DNA from: CAZMGT01 sp964565895
GTDB lineage: Bacteria; Armatimonadota; Zipacnadia; UBA1398; CAZMGT01
Length of the DNA: 64,000 bases
Direction of reading: 5' to 3'
Assembly (NCBI GenBank): GCA_964565895.1
Contig: CAZMGT010000002.1
Location: forward strand, 100,412-164,411
The position numbers and the translations under genes are program-made. Every line of letters starts with the position of its first letter. Position 1 is the stretch's first letter. Below the pieces are notes generated by a model, which was not told the DNA's origin, made no database searches, and saw nothing but the letters and a program-made list of their open reading frames with translations. Shown piece by piece: positions 1-8,516 of the stretch.

Positions 1-537
1 CTGGTGGAGATGACGCGCAAGCGCACGGGGCAGTCGCTGTTTGAGTCCTCCTCGGAGACATGCCCCCTGTGCGGTGGCCGGGGAAGGGTGCTCTCCGCGG
101 CGGCGCGCGCGGCGATCGTCGAGCGCGCCCTGCGCCGCCGGGTAATGAGCGAGCGCGAAGAGGCCTATGTCGTGCGCGTCCCGCTCGACGTCGCCGTGGA
201 GCTTGTCGGCCCCGACGGCCACGCCGCGGAGGCCCTCGAGGAGCACCTGCGCGTGGCGCTGTTTATCCGCGGCGTAGACAGGCTCGGTCCGGCGGAGTTC
301 GACATCGAGGGCGGCTCGCTCGCCGCGTTGGAGGAGCAATATTTCCCGTTCCGCAAGGGGCAGATGTATCACGTGCGCCCGCGCGAATACGAGTTCGCCA
401 CGGGAACGACGTGGCTCGCCAACGTCGAGGGCTACATTATCGAGGTCGAGGACGGCTTCGGCCCCGAGGGCGAGCTATGCACCGTTGAGCTGACGGAGGT
501 CCAGCGCTCGTTCGCCAAGGCCGTGGCCGTCGAATAG
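1..537 (+). CDS. rng: Ribonuclease G/E family, C-terminal part (5' truncated by window)
   Basis: The reading frame is open from the first base, so the gene starts before the window. The segment LVEMTRKRTGQSL followed by CPLCGGRGRV matches the end of the RNase E/G catalytic domain and its Zn-link cysteine motif (two Cys, CxxC). Family members cleave single-stranded RNA in rRNA maturation and mRNA decay. After the usual small domain there is a tail, about residues 118-178, with KGQMYHVRPREYEF and a beta-rich ending that looks like a TRAM-type RNA-binding domain. E. coli RNase G lacks this tail. Family assignment is firm; the TRAM call is by eye. Confidence 0.85.
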   Translation: MVEMTRKRTGQSLFESSSETCPLCGGRGRVLSAAARAAIVERALRRRVMSEREEAYVVRVPLDVAVELVGPDGHAAEALEEHLRVALFIRGVDRLGPAEFDIEGGSLAALEEQYFPFRKGQMYHVRPREYEFATGTTWLANVEGYIIEVEDGFGPEGELCTVELTEVQRSFAKAVAVE

Positions 538-546
538 CGCGGGCGC

Positions 547-1419
547 CTAAAGGTCCCGGCGCTTAAGCACCGCGCTGGCCAGGGCCAGGGCGACGGCGGC
601 GTGCGCCAGGCCGAGGTAGATGCTGTCTACCGTTGTCGGGTCCACCGGGTCGCCGAAGAGCAGGGCCTTGGCCAGCTCGTGCGTGTGCTGATAGTGGGGC
701 ATGAGCCAGTAGGCCAGTTTCCCCGCCGCGGCCAGCCCAGGCGGCCCGGGCGCCTCGCGCTGGGCGATATCTTGCAGGAATTTCATTACGGCAACAGACT
801 TCCACCCCGCGGCGGTGTGCAGCAAGGCAAGGGGCACCGCGGCGATGGGGTTAACCAGCGTAGAAAAACACGTCGCCCACGCGGCCACGGCGACAAGCGC
901 CGCGCAAACGGCCGCCGCGGCATAAAACACCCGCCAGTGGCTCTCGCCAAGCAGGGCCAGGCCCAGGAGCCAGATCCCCACGGCCAGCGCGGCAACGACA
1001 ACGAGCGTTACCCCAAGCGCGCTGAGAAAGCTTCCCAAGACAATGGCGCTGCGCCGAATGGGGCGCGAGGCGATGGTCTGCGTTGTGGGGCGGCGCGTCT
1101 CATTAAACAGCGCTGAAAGAACCACCGCGCAAACCACGCCCGCGGGAACGAGCAGGTAAATAAAACATACGTCGCGCGCGGTGACCGACATTACCTCGCG
1201 ATATTCCTCCTCGTCCAGCTCCTCCTGAACCTTAACGGCGACGCCCGGCTGGCGGCTGTCTGCGAACTGCTCCGCTTGAATCATCCACTCCCGCGGGATA
1301 GAGCGCACCACACCCCCTAGCGCGAACACGGCGAGCAGCCCAAACCCCAACAGCACATATAGCGCCCAACTGCGCAGGGCCAAACCTACGGCATTCGCTG
1401 CGATAACCAGGGCCTTCAC
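547..1419 (-). CDS. ABC-2 type transporter permease
   Basis: This integral membrane protein has about six hydrophobic segments. The first is near residues 17-38, and a long extracytoplasmic loop follows it (about 40-80, acidic). It ends in the charged LKRRDL tail typical of ABC-2 permeases of the NatB/YhaP kind. GTG start; the GTGA overlap with the upstream ATPase stop shows translational coupling. With its partner it should form an exporter or a membrane-protein-linked ABC system. The substrate cannot be read from sequence. No solute-binding protein lies beside it, which argues for export. Confidence 0.75.
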   Translation of the reverse strand: MKALVIAANAVGLALRSWALYVLLGFGLLAVFALGGVVRSIPREWMIQAEQFADSRQPGVAVKVQEELDEEEYREVMSVTARDVCFIYLLVPAGVVCAVVLSALFNETRRPTTQTIASRPIRRSAIVLGSFLSALGVTLVVVAALAVGIWLLGLALLGESHWRVFYAAAAVCAALVAVAAWATCFSTLVNPIAAVPLALLHTAAGWKSVAVMKFLQDIAQREAPGPPGLAAAGKLAYWLMPHYQHTHELAKALLFGDPVDPTTVDSIYLGLAHAAVALALASAVLKRRDL

Positions 1420-2414
1420 CTGCGCTCCGCTCCTCCCGCGGGACGCGCGCCGCCCGCGCCCTCGCCCCCGAGCACGGCGTCGAAAAATACCTCCTCCAGG
1501 CTCGACTGGGCCATTGCCAAATAGCGCAGTCGCGCCCCGCAGCGCTCCACGATGCCCGGGATGGGGTCGAGGTCCGACTCGCCGTCTATCTCCCCCACAA
1601 TATACCGCCCGACCACCCGCACATCGCGGGCCACCTCGCCCAGCGCGCGCAGCAGCTCGTCGCTAATCTGCGTGACACCGATGTGCACGTAGCGCCGCAT
1701 TCGGGTAAGCTCCGCGATCTCGCCCTCGCGCACGACCTTCCCCCGGTCGATGATCGCCACGCGGTCGCAGGTCATCTCGATCTCGGAGAGCATGTGCGAG
1801 TTTAGGAAAACGGTCGTCCCGCGCGCCTTTAGGTCAAGCAAAAGCTGTTTGATGTCGCGCCGGCCCACGGGGTCGAGGTTTGCCGTGGGCTCGTCGAGGA
1901 GCACCAGGCGCGGGTCGCCGACGAGCGCCGCGGCGATCCCCAGCCGCTGAAGCATGCCCTTTGACAGCTCGCGCACTTGGCGAAAGGCAACCGCGGCGAG
2001 CCCGACGGCTTCGATCAGCTCATCGGCGTGCGCCCGGCGCCTGCTCCGCGCGACGCCGTGCAGCGCGGCGTGGAACATAAGCACCTGGCGCACGGAAAGC
2101 GACCCGTGATATGCGGGCGTCTCGGAGAGATAGCCCACGGGCTGGCGCGCCTCGACCTTCGTGCAGGAAACGCCAAACAGCCGCGCCTCGCCCTCAAACC
2201 GCGGGATTAGCCCGAGGAGGACCTTAATCGTCGTTGTCTTTCCCGCGCCGTTGCGCCCGAGAAAGCCGAAGATCTGCGCCTGGGGGACGGTTAGGCTAAC
2301 GCCGTCGACGGCGACCACCGGCCCGCCGCGCCCGCGATAAACCTTGCGCAGGCCGCAAATCTCGATCGCCGGGGGCTCGCCCGCGGGCACGTTGTCTGCC
2401 CTAGCTGGGGACAT
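1416..2414 (-). CDS. ABC transporter ATP-binding protein
   Basis: This is an ABC ATPase of the CcmA/NatA type. Walker A GRNGAGKT is at residues 53-60, the signature is LSKGMLQRLGIA (a variant of LSGGQ), Walker B/D-loop is LVLLDEPTANLDP, and the H-loop is LNSHML. About 100 residues follow the nucleotide-binding domain, as in drug and polysaccharide exporters of this class. It is 332 aa, ATG start. It is first of a two-gene unit with the permease at 547-1419 (4-bp overlap) and energises that permease. Confidence 0.9.
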   Translation of the reverse strand: MSPARADNVPAGEPPAIEICGLRKVYRGRGGPVVAVDGVSLTVPQAQIFGFLGRNGAGKTTTIKVLLGLIPRFEGEARLFGVSCTKVEARQPVGYLSETPAYHGSLSVRQVLMFHAALHGVARSRRRAHADELIEAVGLAAVAFRQVRELSKGMLQRLGIAAALVGDPRLVLLDEPTANLDPVGRRDIKQLLLDLKARGTTVFLNSHMLSEIEMTCDRVAIIDRGKVVREGEIAELTRMRRYVHIGVTQISDELLRALGEVARDVRVVGRYIVGEIDGESDLDPIPGIVERCGARLRYLAMAQSSLEEVFFDAVLGGEGAGGARPAGGAERR

Positions 2415-2559
2415 TCTCCCACACCCGCCGCGTATATTTCACATACTGCCAAGAAGCCCTTTTCGGTTCGCCCCGGCGGCAAAGCGCCTCGCGCGAGCGC
2501 GACGCTGCCCACGCCAACCGGCTCCTGCGAGCAACTGTTGCCCGCTTTGCCGTGCCGCG

Positions 2560-3903
2560 CTAAAGCCACCTCATCACGTCGTCGCTGCACGTCAGCTCCG
2601 CGTGCGCGGAGATGCGGCAGCCCCGAGGAATTTTCAGCCGCGGGTAGACGAGCACATGGTCCTCAAGGTGCACCCCAGCGCGAATGGTCACCTCGTCGCC
2701 CACCGCGGTATAGCCCTCGATATGCGTCCGCGCCCCCTTGCTCGACTGAATCTCGACCATTACCCCGGTAACGCTATCCTCAACCACCGCAAACGGGCCG
2801 ACGATCGACCCCTCGCCGATGGACGAGCGGCGAATCGTGGCGTTGGCGTAGATCTCGCACTCGTCGTCGACGTTGCACTCCTCCAGGGTCACGCCCGCGG
2901 CGATCTGGACGTATTTGCCGATGCGCACGCGCGGGCCGATGTGCACCTCGCCGCTTTTCATGCGCTCGGCAAGCGTTTTGCCCGACCAGGGGTCTTTCGC
3001 GTGCAGCGTTTCCGGCTCCACCCACACTTGCCTCTCGGGAAACGTGGGCGGGCCGAGAGTGGCTTGCGCCGAGCGAAACTCCCCACGCAGCACGCGCAGC
3101 ATCGTGTCCAAGTAGGCGGGGATATTGCCCAAGTCGCCCACGCGCTCCACGGGAAAAACATAAACCGGCCTGCCCTGGCGCACGAGCCAGGGGAGGAGGT
3201 CGCGGCCGAAGTCTAAGCTCGTCTCGCGCATTTTGCGGATCTCGCGCTCGTGCCCGAGCTCGCGCAGGGCCTTGGAGTCGACGAGGTAAAAGCCGGCGTT
3301 AATAAGCAACCGGTCCGTGCTCGTCTGCTCCTGCAGCTCCACGGCGCGCGCCGGCCCGGGCTTCTCGACAAACTCCACCACCCGCCGCGTCTCGTCGGCA
3401 ACGATCACCCCATAGGTGTCCACCACTTGGCTCGCGGGAACCTCTGTCACGCATACGGTGATTATCGCCCCCGTCCGCTCGTGCTGCTTAACGCACGCCG
3501 CGAGGTCGATGTCGATAATCGAATCCATGGGAAAGACAAACGCCGGCTGCTCAATGCGAAAGTGCTCGAGGTTCATGATCGTCGCGTCGGCGCTGCCGTG
3601 GTCCAGCTTGTCAAACCGCGAGTGCGAATAGCGCACGTTAATCCCCAAGTGCTCCCCGTAGCCGATCAGCCGCTTAACCTGATAGCGGTTCTCCTTGCCC
3701 TTGGTCACCATGAGGTAGGTTGTGACGCCCTGCTGCTTGAGCGCGTCGATAATCCAGTTAATCACGCGCTTGCCGAGCAGGCGCACCGCGCCCTTGGAGC
3801 GCAAATATCCCGCCGCCTTTAGGGTCAGCGGGCGCGACCGCCGGCCCACGCCCCCGGAAAGCCCGACACCGATTATCCCCTGCGCCTGGCTAATGTCGAA
3901 CAT
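2560..3903 (-). CDS. Sugar-1-phosphate nucleotidyltransferase-like protein with left-handed beta-helix
   Basis: The N-terminal Rossmann nucleotidyltransferase domain (about 1-270) is followed by a hexapeptide-repeat left-handed beta-helix (about 320-435, repeats such as VHIGPRVRIGKYVQIAAG). ATG start with AAGGGAAA upstream. The signature loop is unusual: it reads GLSGGVGRRSRPLT instead of GGxGTRLxPLT. The PKP that should follow within three or four residues is displaced, and the next candidate lysine is in YLRSKGAVRLLGK. FPMDS looks like the metal/nucleotide Asp region. Probable substrate is glucose- or mannose-1-phosphate; a regulatory, catalytically weak paralogue is possible. It is divergent from the related gene at 4369. 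Confidence 0.75.
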   Translation of the reverse strand: MFDISQAQGIIGVGLSGGVGRRSRPLTLKAAGYLRSKGAVRLLGKRVINWIIDALKQQGVTTYLMVTKGKENRYQVKRLIGYGEHLGINVRYSHSRFDKLDHGSADATIMNLEHFRIEQPAFVFPMDSIIDIDLAACVKQHERTGAIITVCVTEVPASQVVDTYGVIVADETRRVVEFVEKPGPARAVELQEQTSTDRLLINAGFYLVDSKALRELGHEREIRKMRETSLDFGRDLLPWLVRQGRPVYVFPVERVGDLGNIPAYLDTMLRVLRGEFRSAQATLGPPTFPERQVWVEPETLHAKDPWSGKTLAERMKSGEVHIGPRVRIGKYVQIAAGVTLEECNVDDECEIYANATIRRSSIGEGSIVGPFAVVEDSVTGVMVEIQSSKGARTHIEGYTAVGDEVTIRAGVHLEDHVLVYPRLKIPRGCRISAHAELTCSDDVMRWL

Positions 3904-4035
3904 GGCTTTCCCTTCAGTCGCGCGCGGTGATGTGGGGGAGCGTATTGTTGATTCTCCGCGCGGCGGCGCCGTCCTGCCGCGCTGGGTTTCGCCCTGGCCG
4001 GCGCGAGAAGGGGACGCTTCCCCCGGGCCTTGGCA

Positions 4036-4057
4036 TTTGCCACGCGCATGTGGCAAA
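4036..4057. promoter_or_regulatory. Perfect inverted repeat, possible operator
   Basis: TTTGCCAC and GTGGCAAA form 8-bp arms around a 6-nt spacer. The repeat sits about 130 bp upstream of the minus-strand nucleotidyltransferase start. No T tract follows, so a DNA-binding site is more likely than a terminator. The binding protein is unknown. Confidence 0.4.
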
Positions 4058-4223
4058 GAAACTTCCTTCCGCCCCAAAATTTCTGGAGGATGTGGAATAT
4101 CTACGTCAAAGGACTAACTCCCACCGCAGCGGGGGCGCGTGGCACTTTGGCCTAGGCGAGGTGATGTGTGAAGGCCGTCCCGGTGCAGGCACTTGTTTGA
4201 ATTGATAACTGTTTTTTTTCCCT

Positions 4224-4312
4224 GGCGCGATAGCTGAGCGGGAGCCGACGACGGAGCGGCTTTCGCGCTCCGCTAAGATATCACGCGGTATCGCGCCGTG
4301 TCTTGCGGCTCC
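4224..4312 (+). promoter_or_regulatory. Predicted structured 5' leader with pseudoknot potential
   Basis: GGCGCGATA (4224-4232) pairs perfectly with TATCGCGCC (4289-4297). Inside is a 7-bp hairpin, CGGAGCG (4252-4258) with CGCTCCG (4266-4272) around a 7-nt loop. A further 7-bp match, GGAGCCG (4241-4247) with CGGCTCC (4306-4312), crosses the outer stem, so it would form a pseudoknot or an alternative fold. The block lies 57 nt upstream of the GTG start at 4369, where a cis-regulatory leader would be. It is not a tRNA: the T-arm and anticodon-loop consensus are absent. I recognise no riboswitch class. Confidence 0.35.
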
Positions 4313-4368
4313 TCTAGGCGGGTTTGACCGTGAGGCCGACGTGCCGCGCGCTGCGGGGGTGGTTAGAT

Positions 4369-5478
4369 GTGAAAGCCGTTATTATGGCTGGAGGAGCCGG
4401 CACGCGCTTGCTTCCCCTTACCGAAAATTGCCCCAAACCCCTGGTCACGGTAATGGGCACCGCGCTTATCGACCACATCGTGCACCTCCTCCGCGAGCAC
4501 GGTGTGCGAGAGGTCATTCTCACCCTCGGCGCGCACGCCCCGCTGTTGATTAAACATGTCGAGTCGGCGAACTACGGCATCGCCGTGCGCTACGTCGTGG
4601 AAAACGAGCCCCTGGGCACCGCGGGCGGGGTGAAAAACGCCCGCAAGTGGCTCGACGATACGTTCCTCGTCGTCTCCGGCGATGCCCTTACCGACGCCGA
4701 CCTCAGCGCTGCCCTGCGCTTCCACGCCGCCCACGAGGGCAAGGTAACCATGCTGCTTAAGCAGGTGGAGAACATCTTTCTTTACGGCATGGTGGTTACC
4801 GACGGCGAGGGCCGCGTGCGCCAGTTTTTAGAAAAGCCCAAAAGCGAGCGAGAGGTCGTCTCGCGCATCGCAAACACGGGCATGTACGTCATCGACCCCG
4901 ACGTGCTCGACCTTATCCCCGACGGAGAGTTTTTCGACTTCGCGCGCAACCTGTTCCCGCTCATGCTCGAGCGGGGCCTGCCTCTTTACGGCAAGCTCAT
5001 CGACCAGTACTGGTGCGACGTGGGCTCGCTGGGCGACTACCTCCGCGCGCACGCCGACGCTCTTGAGGGCAAGGTGCGCCTCCCCCTCGCCTGGCGCATG
5101 AGCCCCAAGCGCGTCCATGCCGAGGGCGCGCTTGTTGACCCGCGGGCGTTCATTCGCGCGCCGGTATACATCGGCCGCGGGGCGCGCGTGGAGCAAAACG
5201 TCTCCCTCGGCCCATATGCCGTCGTCGCCCCCGGGGCGGTGCTCCGTCGCGGGTCGTTCGTGTCAGACAGCGTCATTGGCCCGGGAGCGCACGTGGGCGA
5301 GGGGGCAGAGGTGATCCACTCCGTAATCGCCGCGAAAACCCTCGTTCTCCGCCAGTCGCGGGTCGTGGGCGCGGCGGTTAACGGCCTGCGCGTAAAAGGA
5401 CTTGTGGGGAACATCACCGAGCCCCTCGCCGTGCCCGAGGCGCGGCGGCGCTGGGCGGGGCGCCCGGGCATCGCCTAA
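4369..5478 (+). CDS. Sugar-1-phosphate nucleotidyltransferase (mannose/glucose-1-phosphate type)
   Basis: The start is the GTG opening VKAVIMAGGAGTRLLPLT, with GGGGGTGG just upstream. A TTG 45 bp earlier would add residues unlike the family. The canonical signature GGAGTRLLPLTENCPKPLV is intact (369 aa). A nucleotidyltransferase domain (about 1-235) is joined to a left-handed beta-helix C-terminus (about 245-350). VVSGDALTDADL supplies the catalytic Asp and WCDVGS the product-site motif. It would make an activated sugar, GDP-mannose or NDP-glucose, for envelope polysaccharide. The divergent neighbour is a paralogue with a damaged signature. Confidence 0.85.
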   Translation: MKAVIMAGGAGTRLLPLTENCPKPLVTVMGTALIDHIVHLLREHGVREVILTLGAHAPLLIKHVESANYGIAVRYVVENEPLGTAGGVKNARKWLDDTFLVVSGDALTDADLSAALRFHAAHEGKVTMLLKQVENIFLYGMVVTDGEGRVRQFLEKPKSEREVVSRIANTGMYVIDPDVLDLIPDGEFFDFARNLFPLMLERGLPLYGKLIDQYWCDVGSLGDYLRAHADALEGKVRLPLAWRMSPKRVHAEGALVDPRAFIRAPVYIGRGARVEQNVSLGPYAVVAPGAVLRRGSFVSDSVIGPGAHVGEGAEVIHSVIAAKTLVLRQSRVVGAAVNGLRVKGLVGNITEPLAVPEARRRWAGRPGIA

Positions 5479-5484
5479 CGCGCC

Positions 5485-5513
5485 GGGCAAAACTTTTCCG
5501 CGGTGCCCTTTTT
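5485..5513 (+). terminator. Weak putative terminator
   Basis: GGGCA (5485-5489) pairs with TGCCC (5504-5508) around a 14-nt loop and is followed directly by five T residues. It lies 7 bp after the nucleotidyltransferase stop. The stem is short, so confidence is low. Confidence 0.3.
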
Positions 5514-5620
5514 CCCCTGGGAAAGGCACAGCACGCTTTGCTCGCACGCCGAGGTGCAGGTTAACGCGCTTGTCTCGCCGAAGCGCTTTGTGGCACACTG
5601 CCCAGCGCTGGTGGTCGAGA

Positions 5621-6118
5621 GTGAGCACAAAGGGCACAGCGGAGAAAGTATTTCGCGAACAGGCGCTTGACGTGTTCCGCCGCTACCTTGCCGAGCGCGG
5701 GCTGAAGTGGACGAAGCAGCGCCAAGCCATCGCCCAAGCGTTCCTCGCCGCGGAACACCACGTCAGCGCCAAAGAGCTGCACCGCACCGTGCGCAACACC
5801 CTCGGCGGATCGATCGGCCTGGCCACCGTCTACCGCACGCTGCACCTGCTCTGCGAATGCAACGTTGCCCGCGAGCGCGACTTCGGCAGCGGCCGCGTGC
5901 TCTTCGAGCACATGCTCGGCCACGCCAGCCACGACCACATGATCTGCACCACGTGCGGCGAGATCGCCGAGTTTGAAGCCCCCGAGCTCCAGCGGCTGCT
6001 CGCCGACGTCGCCGCGCGCGCCTCGTTCGATCTTGCCAGCCACCAGCTCGTTCTCTTCGGCACCTGCCGCCGCTGCGCACAGCGCTTCGAAAACCACGGG
6101 AGGGCGAAACGCAAATGA
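5621..6118 (+). CDS. Fur/PerR-family metal-responsive transcriptional regulator
   Basis: This 165-aa protein has a winged helix (about 20-85, with VSAKELHRTV and IGLATVYRTL) and a metal-binding dimerisation domain. Visible ligands are H101, H104 and H106 in HASHDHMICTTCGE, C109/C112 and C149/C152 (two CxxC pairs, structural zinc). The start is the GTG opening STKGTAEKVF; longer in-frame extension gives low-complexity residues. Whether it senses Fe(II), Zn(II) or peroxide cannot be told. It overlaps the next gene by ATGA, so the two are co-translated. Confidence 0.9.
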   Translation: MSTKGTAEKVFREQALDVFRRYLAERGLKWTKQRQAIAQAFLAAEHHVSAKELHRTVRNTLGGSIGLATVYRTLHLLCECNVARERDFGSGRVLFEHMLGHASHDHMICTTCGEIAEFEAPELQRLLADVAARASFDLASHQLVLFGTCRRCAQRFENHGRAKRK

Positions 6119-6768
6119 CCGAGGGCTCGACCAGCGTTGACCCGCGCAAGCTCTGGGACGAAGTGGTGTTTCGTGTAAAACAGGGCGATGTGCGCCTTCA
6201 GTTGTGGGAGGCAATGGAGCACTGCATCCCCATTGTCGTTGAGGAGAACGTGCTCGTCCTCGGCATCCCCACCCACGAATACCACCGCGCGGGACAGCTC
6301 ACCCAGCACGATGTGCGCGAGGAGATCCTCCGCCACTTGCGTGAGATTACCGGGCGCGAGTTGGACTACACCGTGTTCGAGGGCGAAACTCAGGAGCAGT
6401 GGGAGGCATATAAGGAGCGCCGGCGGATGGCCGAGGAGGCCGCCGCCCTGCAGCGCAAGGTCGCCCTAGAGACCGCGGCCAAGCGCAAAACGTGGGACGC
6501 CCTGGGCCAGGAGCTGCAGGTAAAGTGGGGCCAGCTTCAGGACCGCTCCCTCCCCTGGGTCCTCGCGCGATACCTGCTTGAGGCCTTCCCCCTCGTCGCC
6601 GAGCTCGAGCGCGAGGCCGTTAATAAACCAGAGGACCAGCACCCCATGGAGCGCCGAAACCTCGCCCGCATCCTCTCCCGCCTGGCTACGCACACCAACC
6701 TGCCGGTAACCCTCGTCGCGCTGGAATACATGCGCTATAAGGAGCGCGAGGGCCTGCCCTCGCTATAG
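6115..6768 (+). CDS. Protein with DnaA domain I-like N-terminus
   Basis: Residues about 10-82 (KLWDEVVFRVKQGDVRLQLW through LDYTVFEG) have the pattern of DnaA N-terminal domain I: LW-x-x-V, a central beta segment VLVLGIPTHEY, and a helix ending in a beta strand. The AAA+ and DNA-binding domains of DnaA are absent. The rest (about 90-217) is charged and helical, with RMAEEAAALQRK as a possible coiled coil. Domain I in DnaA mediates oligomerisation and DnaB/DiaA contacts, so a partner or modulator role is possible but inferred. Coupled to the Fur-like gene by a 4-bp overlap. Its 3' end overlaps the convergent glycosidase gene by 6 bp. Confidence 0.6.
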   Translation: MTEGSTSVDPRKLWDEVVFRVKQGDVRLQLWEAMEHCIPIVVEENVLVLGIPTHEYHRAGQLTQHDVREEILRHLREITGRELDYTVFEGETQEQWEAYKERRRMAEEAAALQRKVALETAAKRKTWDALGQELQVKWGQLQDRSLPWVLARYLLEAFPLVAELEREAVNKPEDQHPMERRNLARILSRLATHTNLPVTLVALEYMRYKEREGLPSL

Positions 6769-8337
6769 CTCCTCGCCCGCAAGCAGCGCGTCGATCGCTG
6801 GGTTTGGCTCAAGCTCAAACCGCACGAGCGGGTCGCCCTCGAGCAGACCGTCGAGCAGCGCGCGATAGTCGCTCGAGGTATACAGCCAGCGCTTGTCCAC
6901 GCGCACGACGCGCCGCGGCTGTGGGCGCTGCAGGCGCCAGCGACGAACCTCCGGGGCAAGCGCGGCAAACCGCTCGCCCCACGGTGTGCGCCGGCCTTGC
7001 GCGTCGAGCAGCCCGCACACCCTGGTTATCGCGTCGCCCTCGGGGACGTCTTGAAACGCCCAAACGAGCCAGCCGCTGACAAACCCTCTCGTCTCGCGCA
7101 CAACGCGCTCGCACCAGCGGGCGTTGGCCTCGCGCGGGCGACGGTTAAACTCCTCGAGGACCACGGGCTTGCCCACATCTGCCCAGCGCGCCCAGATTTG
7201 CAAATAGCGAAGCTGCTTTTCCTCGTCGCCCGGCGGGTAGACGGGGTAAAAGTGAATTCCTACGAAATCCAAAGCACGGGCAATTTCGCGCACGTTATAT
7301 TCCGGCCCGCGCGCCGGCCCCTCCCACACGGGCTTCCATAGCTGCCGCAAAATGGGGTTCCACTGCACAAAGCCCATCGTGGTCAGCGCCCCGGGGTCGG
7401 CCGCTTTGACCGCGCGGCTTTGGCGAAAGACAAAGCGAAACGCCGCCCACTCGCGAAAAAGCAGATAGTCGTAAAGAAACGCATCGTTTGTTTTGTTTTC
7501 GTTGCCCGGGGTGCCTTCCCGCAGCTCGCGCCAGTTGGCGCTGTTGTTGCCGTCTTCGCCCGGAGGGACAATGTCCTCCACCCGCGCGAACTGCGTGCCC
7601 CAGGCCGCGTTTGCCCTCTCCAGCGAGCCATAGCGGGCAACGGCCCACCTCCCAAACAGGGCCAGCGCCTGCGGCGCGCGCCACCCGCCGAGCGCCGTCT
7701 CCACGCAAAACGAATAGGCCAAAATGCGCCCGTCGCCCGCAAACCGCCGGGCGAGCTCGCGCCACATCTCCTCGAGGATGGCCAGCGACTCCTCGCCAAA
7801 AAATCCCCCGCCGCGATAAAACCACTGGGGCAGACTACGCCAGCCCGGGTGCACGCAGACAATAAGCCTTATCCCGCGCTCGCCGGCAAGCTCCACTGCG
7901 CGCGCAAGCCGGCGCACCGTCCGCTCGTCAAGACGCACCGCCCCGGGCTGCTGCGGATCGGGAAGAATGAGGCCCAGCGGAGCGACAAACTTTAGCGTGT
8001 TTACGCCCAACGCGCGCATAGCGTCGAGGTCCGCGCGCAGGCGCCTCTCGTCCCACGCCTCGCCGAGGTAGTCCGGGGGCCAGCCCGCCCATGCCGCCGT
8101 ATAGTTCGTGCCGAACGGGACAAACGGCGCGCCGCTTTTTGCCCCGCGAAACGTCCAGCCGTCAGGGGCGATCTCCACGCGCTCCATCGTCGGCGCGTTC
8201 GCCGCACTAGCCCACCGCACGGCGCACGCCGCCGCGGCGGCCGCGCACAGGGCAATTTCTAACCCACGCAAAGCTCCTCGCCTGCCCAGTTTGCTAGCCC
8301 TCTGTTCTGCCTGAAAACGGCGGCGCCCTTGTCCCAC
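6763..8337 (-). CDS. Secreted GH5-like glycoside hydrolase (endo-mannanase/cellulase fold)
   Basis: A hydrophobic Ala-rich stretch at 27-46 looks like an export signal. A (beta/alpha)8 barrel follows: FGTNYTAAWAGW, GVNTLKF, LIVCVHPGW, ILAYSFCVETALGGW (E213, candidate acid/base) and GKPVVLEEFNRRP (E395/E396, candidate nucleophile). The layout and the VVLEEF motif are those of GH5/clan GH-A mannan- or glucan-active enzymes. The GTG start used lacks a clear ribosome site. A TTG 63 bp downstream, just after AGGCGAGGAG, is a plausible alternative that still keeps the signal peptide. Divergent from the gene at 8517. Confidence 0.75.
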   Translation of the reverse strand: MGQGRRRFQAEQRASKLGRRGALRGLEIALCAAAAAACAVRWASAANAPTMERVEIAPDGWTFRGAKSGAPFVPFGTNYTAAWAGWPPDYLGEAWDERRLRADLDAMRALGVNTLKFVAPLGLILPDPQQPGAVRLDERTVRRLARAVELAGERGIRLIVCVHPGWRSLPQWFYRGGGFFGEESLAILEEMWRELARRFAGDGRILAYSFCVETALGGWRAPQALALFGRWAVARYGSLERANAAWGTQFARVEDIVPPGEDGNNSANWRELREGTPGNENKTNDAFLYDYLLFREWAAFRFVFRQSRAVKAADPGALTTMGFVQWNPILRQLWKPVWEGPARGPEYNVREIARALDFVGIHFYPVYPPGDEEKQLRYLQIWARWADVGKPVVLEEFNRRPREANARWCERVVRETRGFVSGWLVWAFQDVPEGDAITRVCGLLDAQGRRTPWGERFAALAPEVRRWRLQRPQPRRVVRVDKRWLYTSSDYRALLDGLLEGDPLVRFELEPNPAIDALLAGEEL

Positions 8338-8516
8338 AAAGGGTTAATGTTTCCCGCGCGCTGACGTTTTGTTGCTCTTTGTCCGCCTCCGCCGGCCTGC
8401 TGCGCTGAACAGAACCGCCCGCGGCAGACATTTTCTCATTAGTGAATGCATTGGGGGGATGCGTAGAGAACAACACGACAACAGGCGCGTGTTACGCCTG
8501 GGAAGGTTTGACCACG

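Larger units (their letters stand above)
3904..4368. other. 465-bp divergent intergenic region
   Basis: No credible gene lies between the two divergent nucleotidyltransferase genes. The region holds a perfect 8-bp inverted repeat (4036-4057), a T8 tract at 4212-4219, and a block of mutually compatible stems at 4224-4312. It is less GC-rich than its surroundings around 4060-4220. It must carry the promoters of both genes, but I could not fix a convincing -35/-10 pair. Confidence 0.6.

Noticed and set aside
4224..4297. tRNA-like 74-nt fold
   Set aside because: The length and closing stem suggest a tRNA, but the T-loop GTTCNANNC is absent and the central hairpin loop lacks U33 and a sensible anticodon context.
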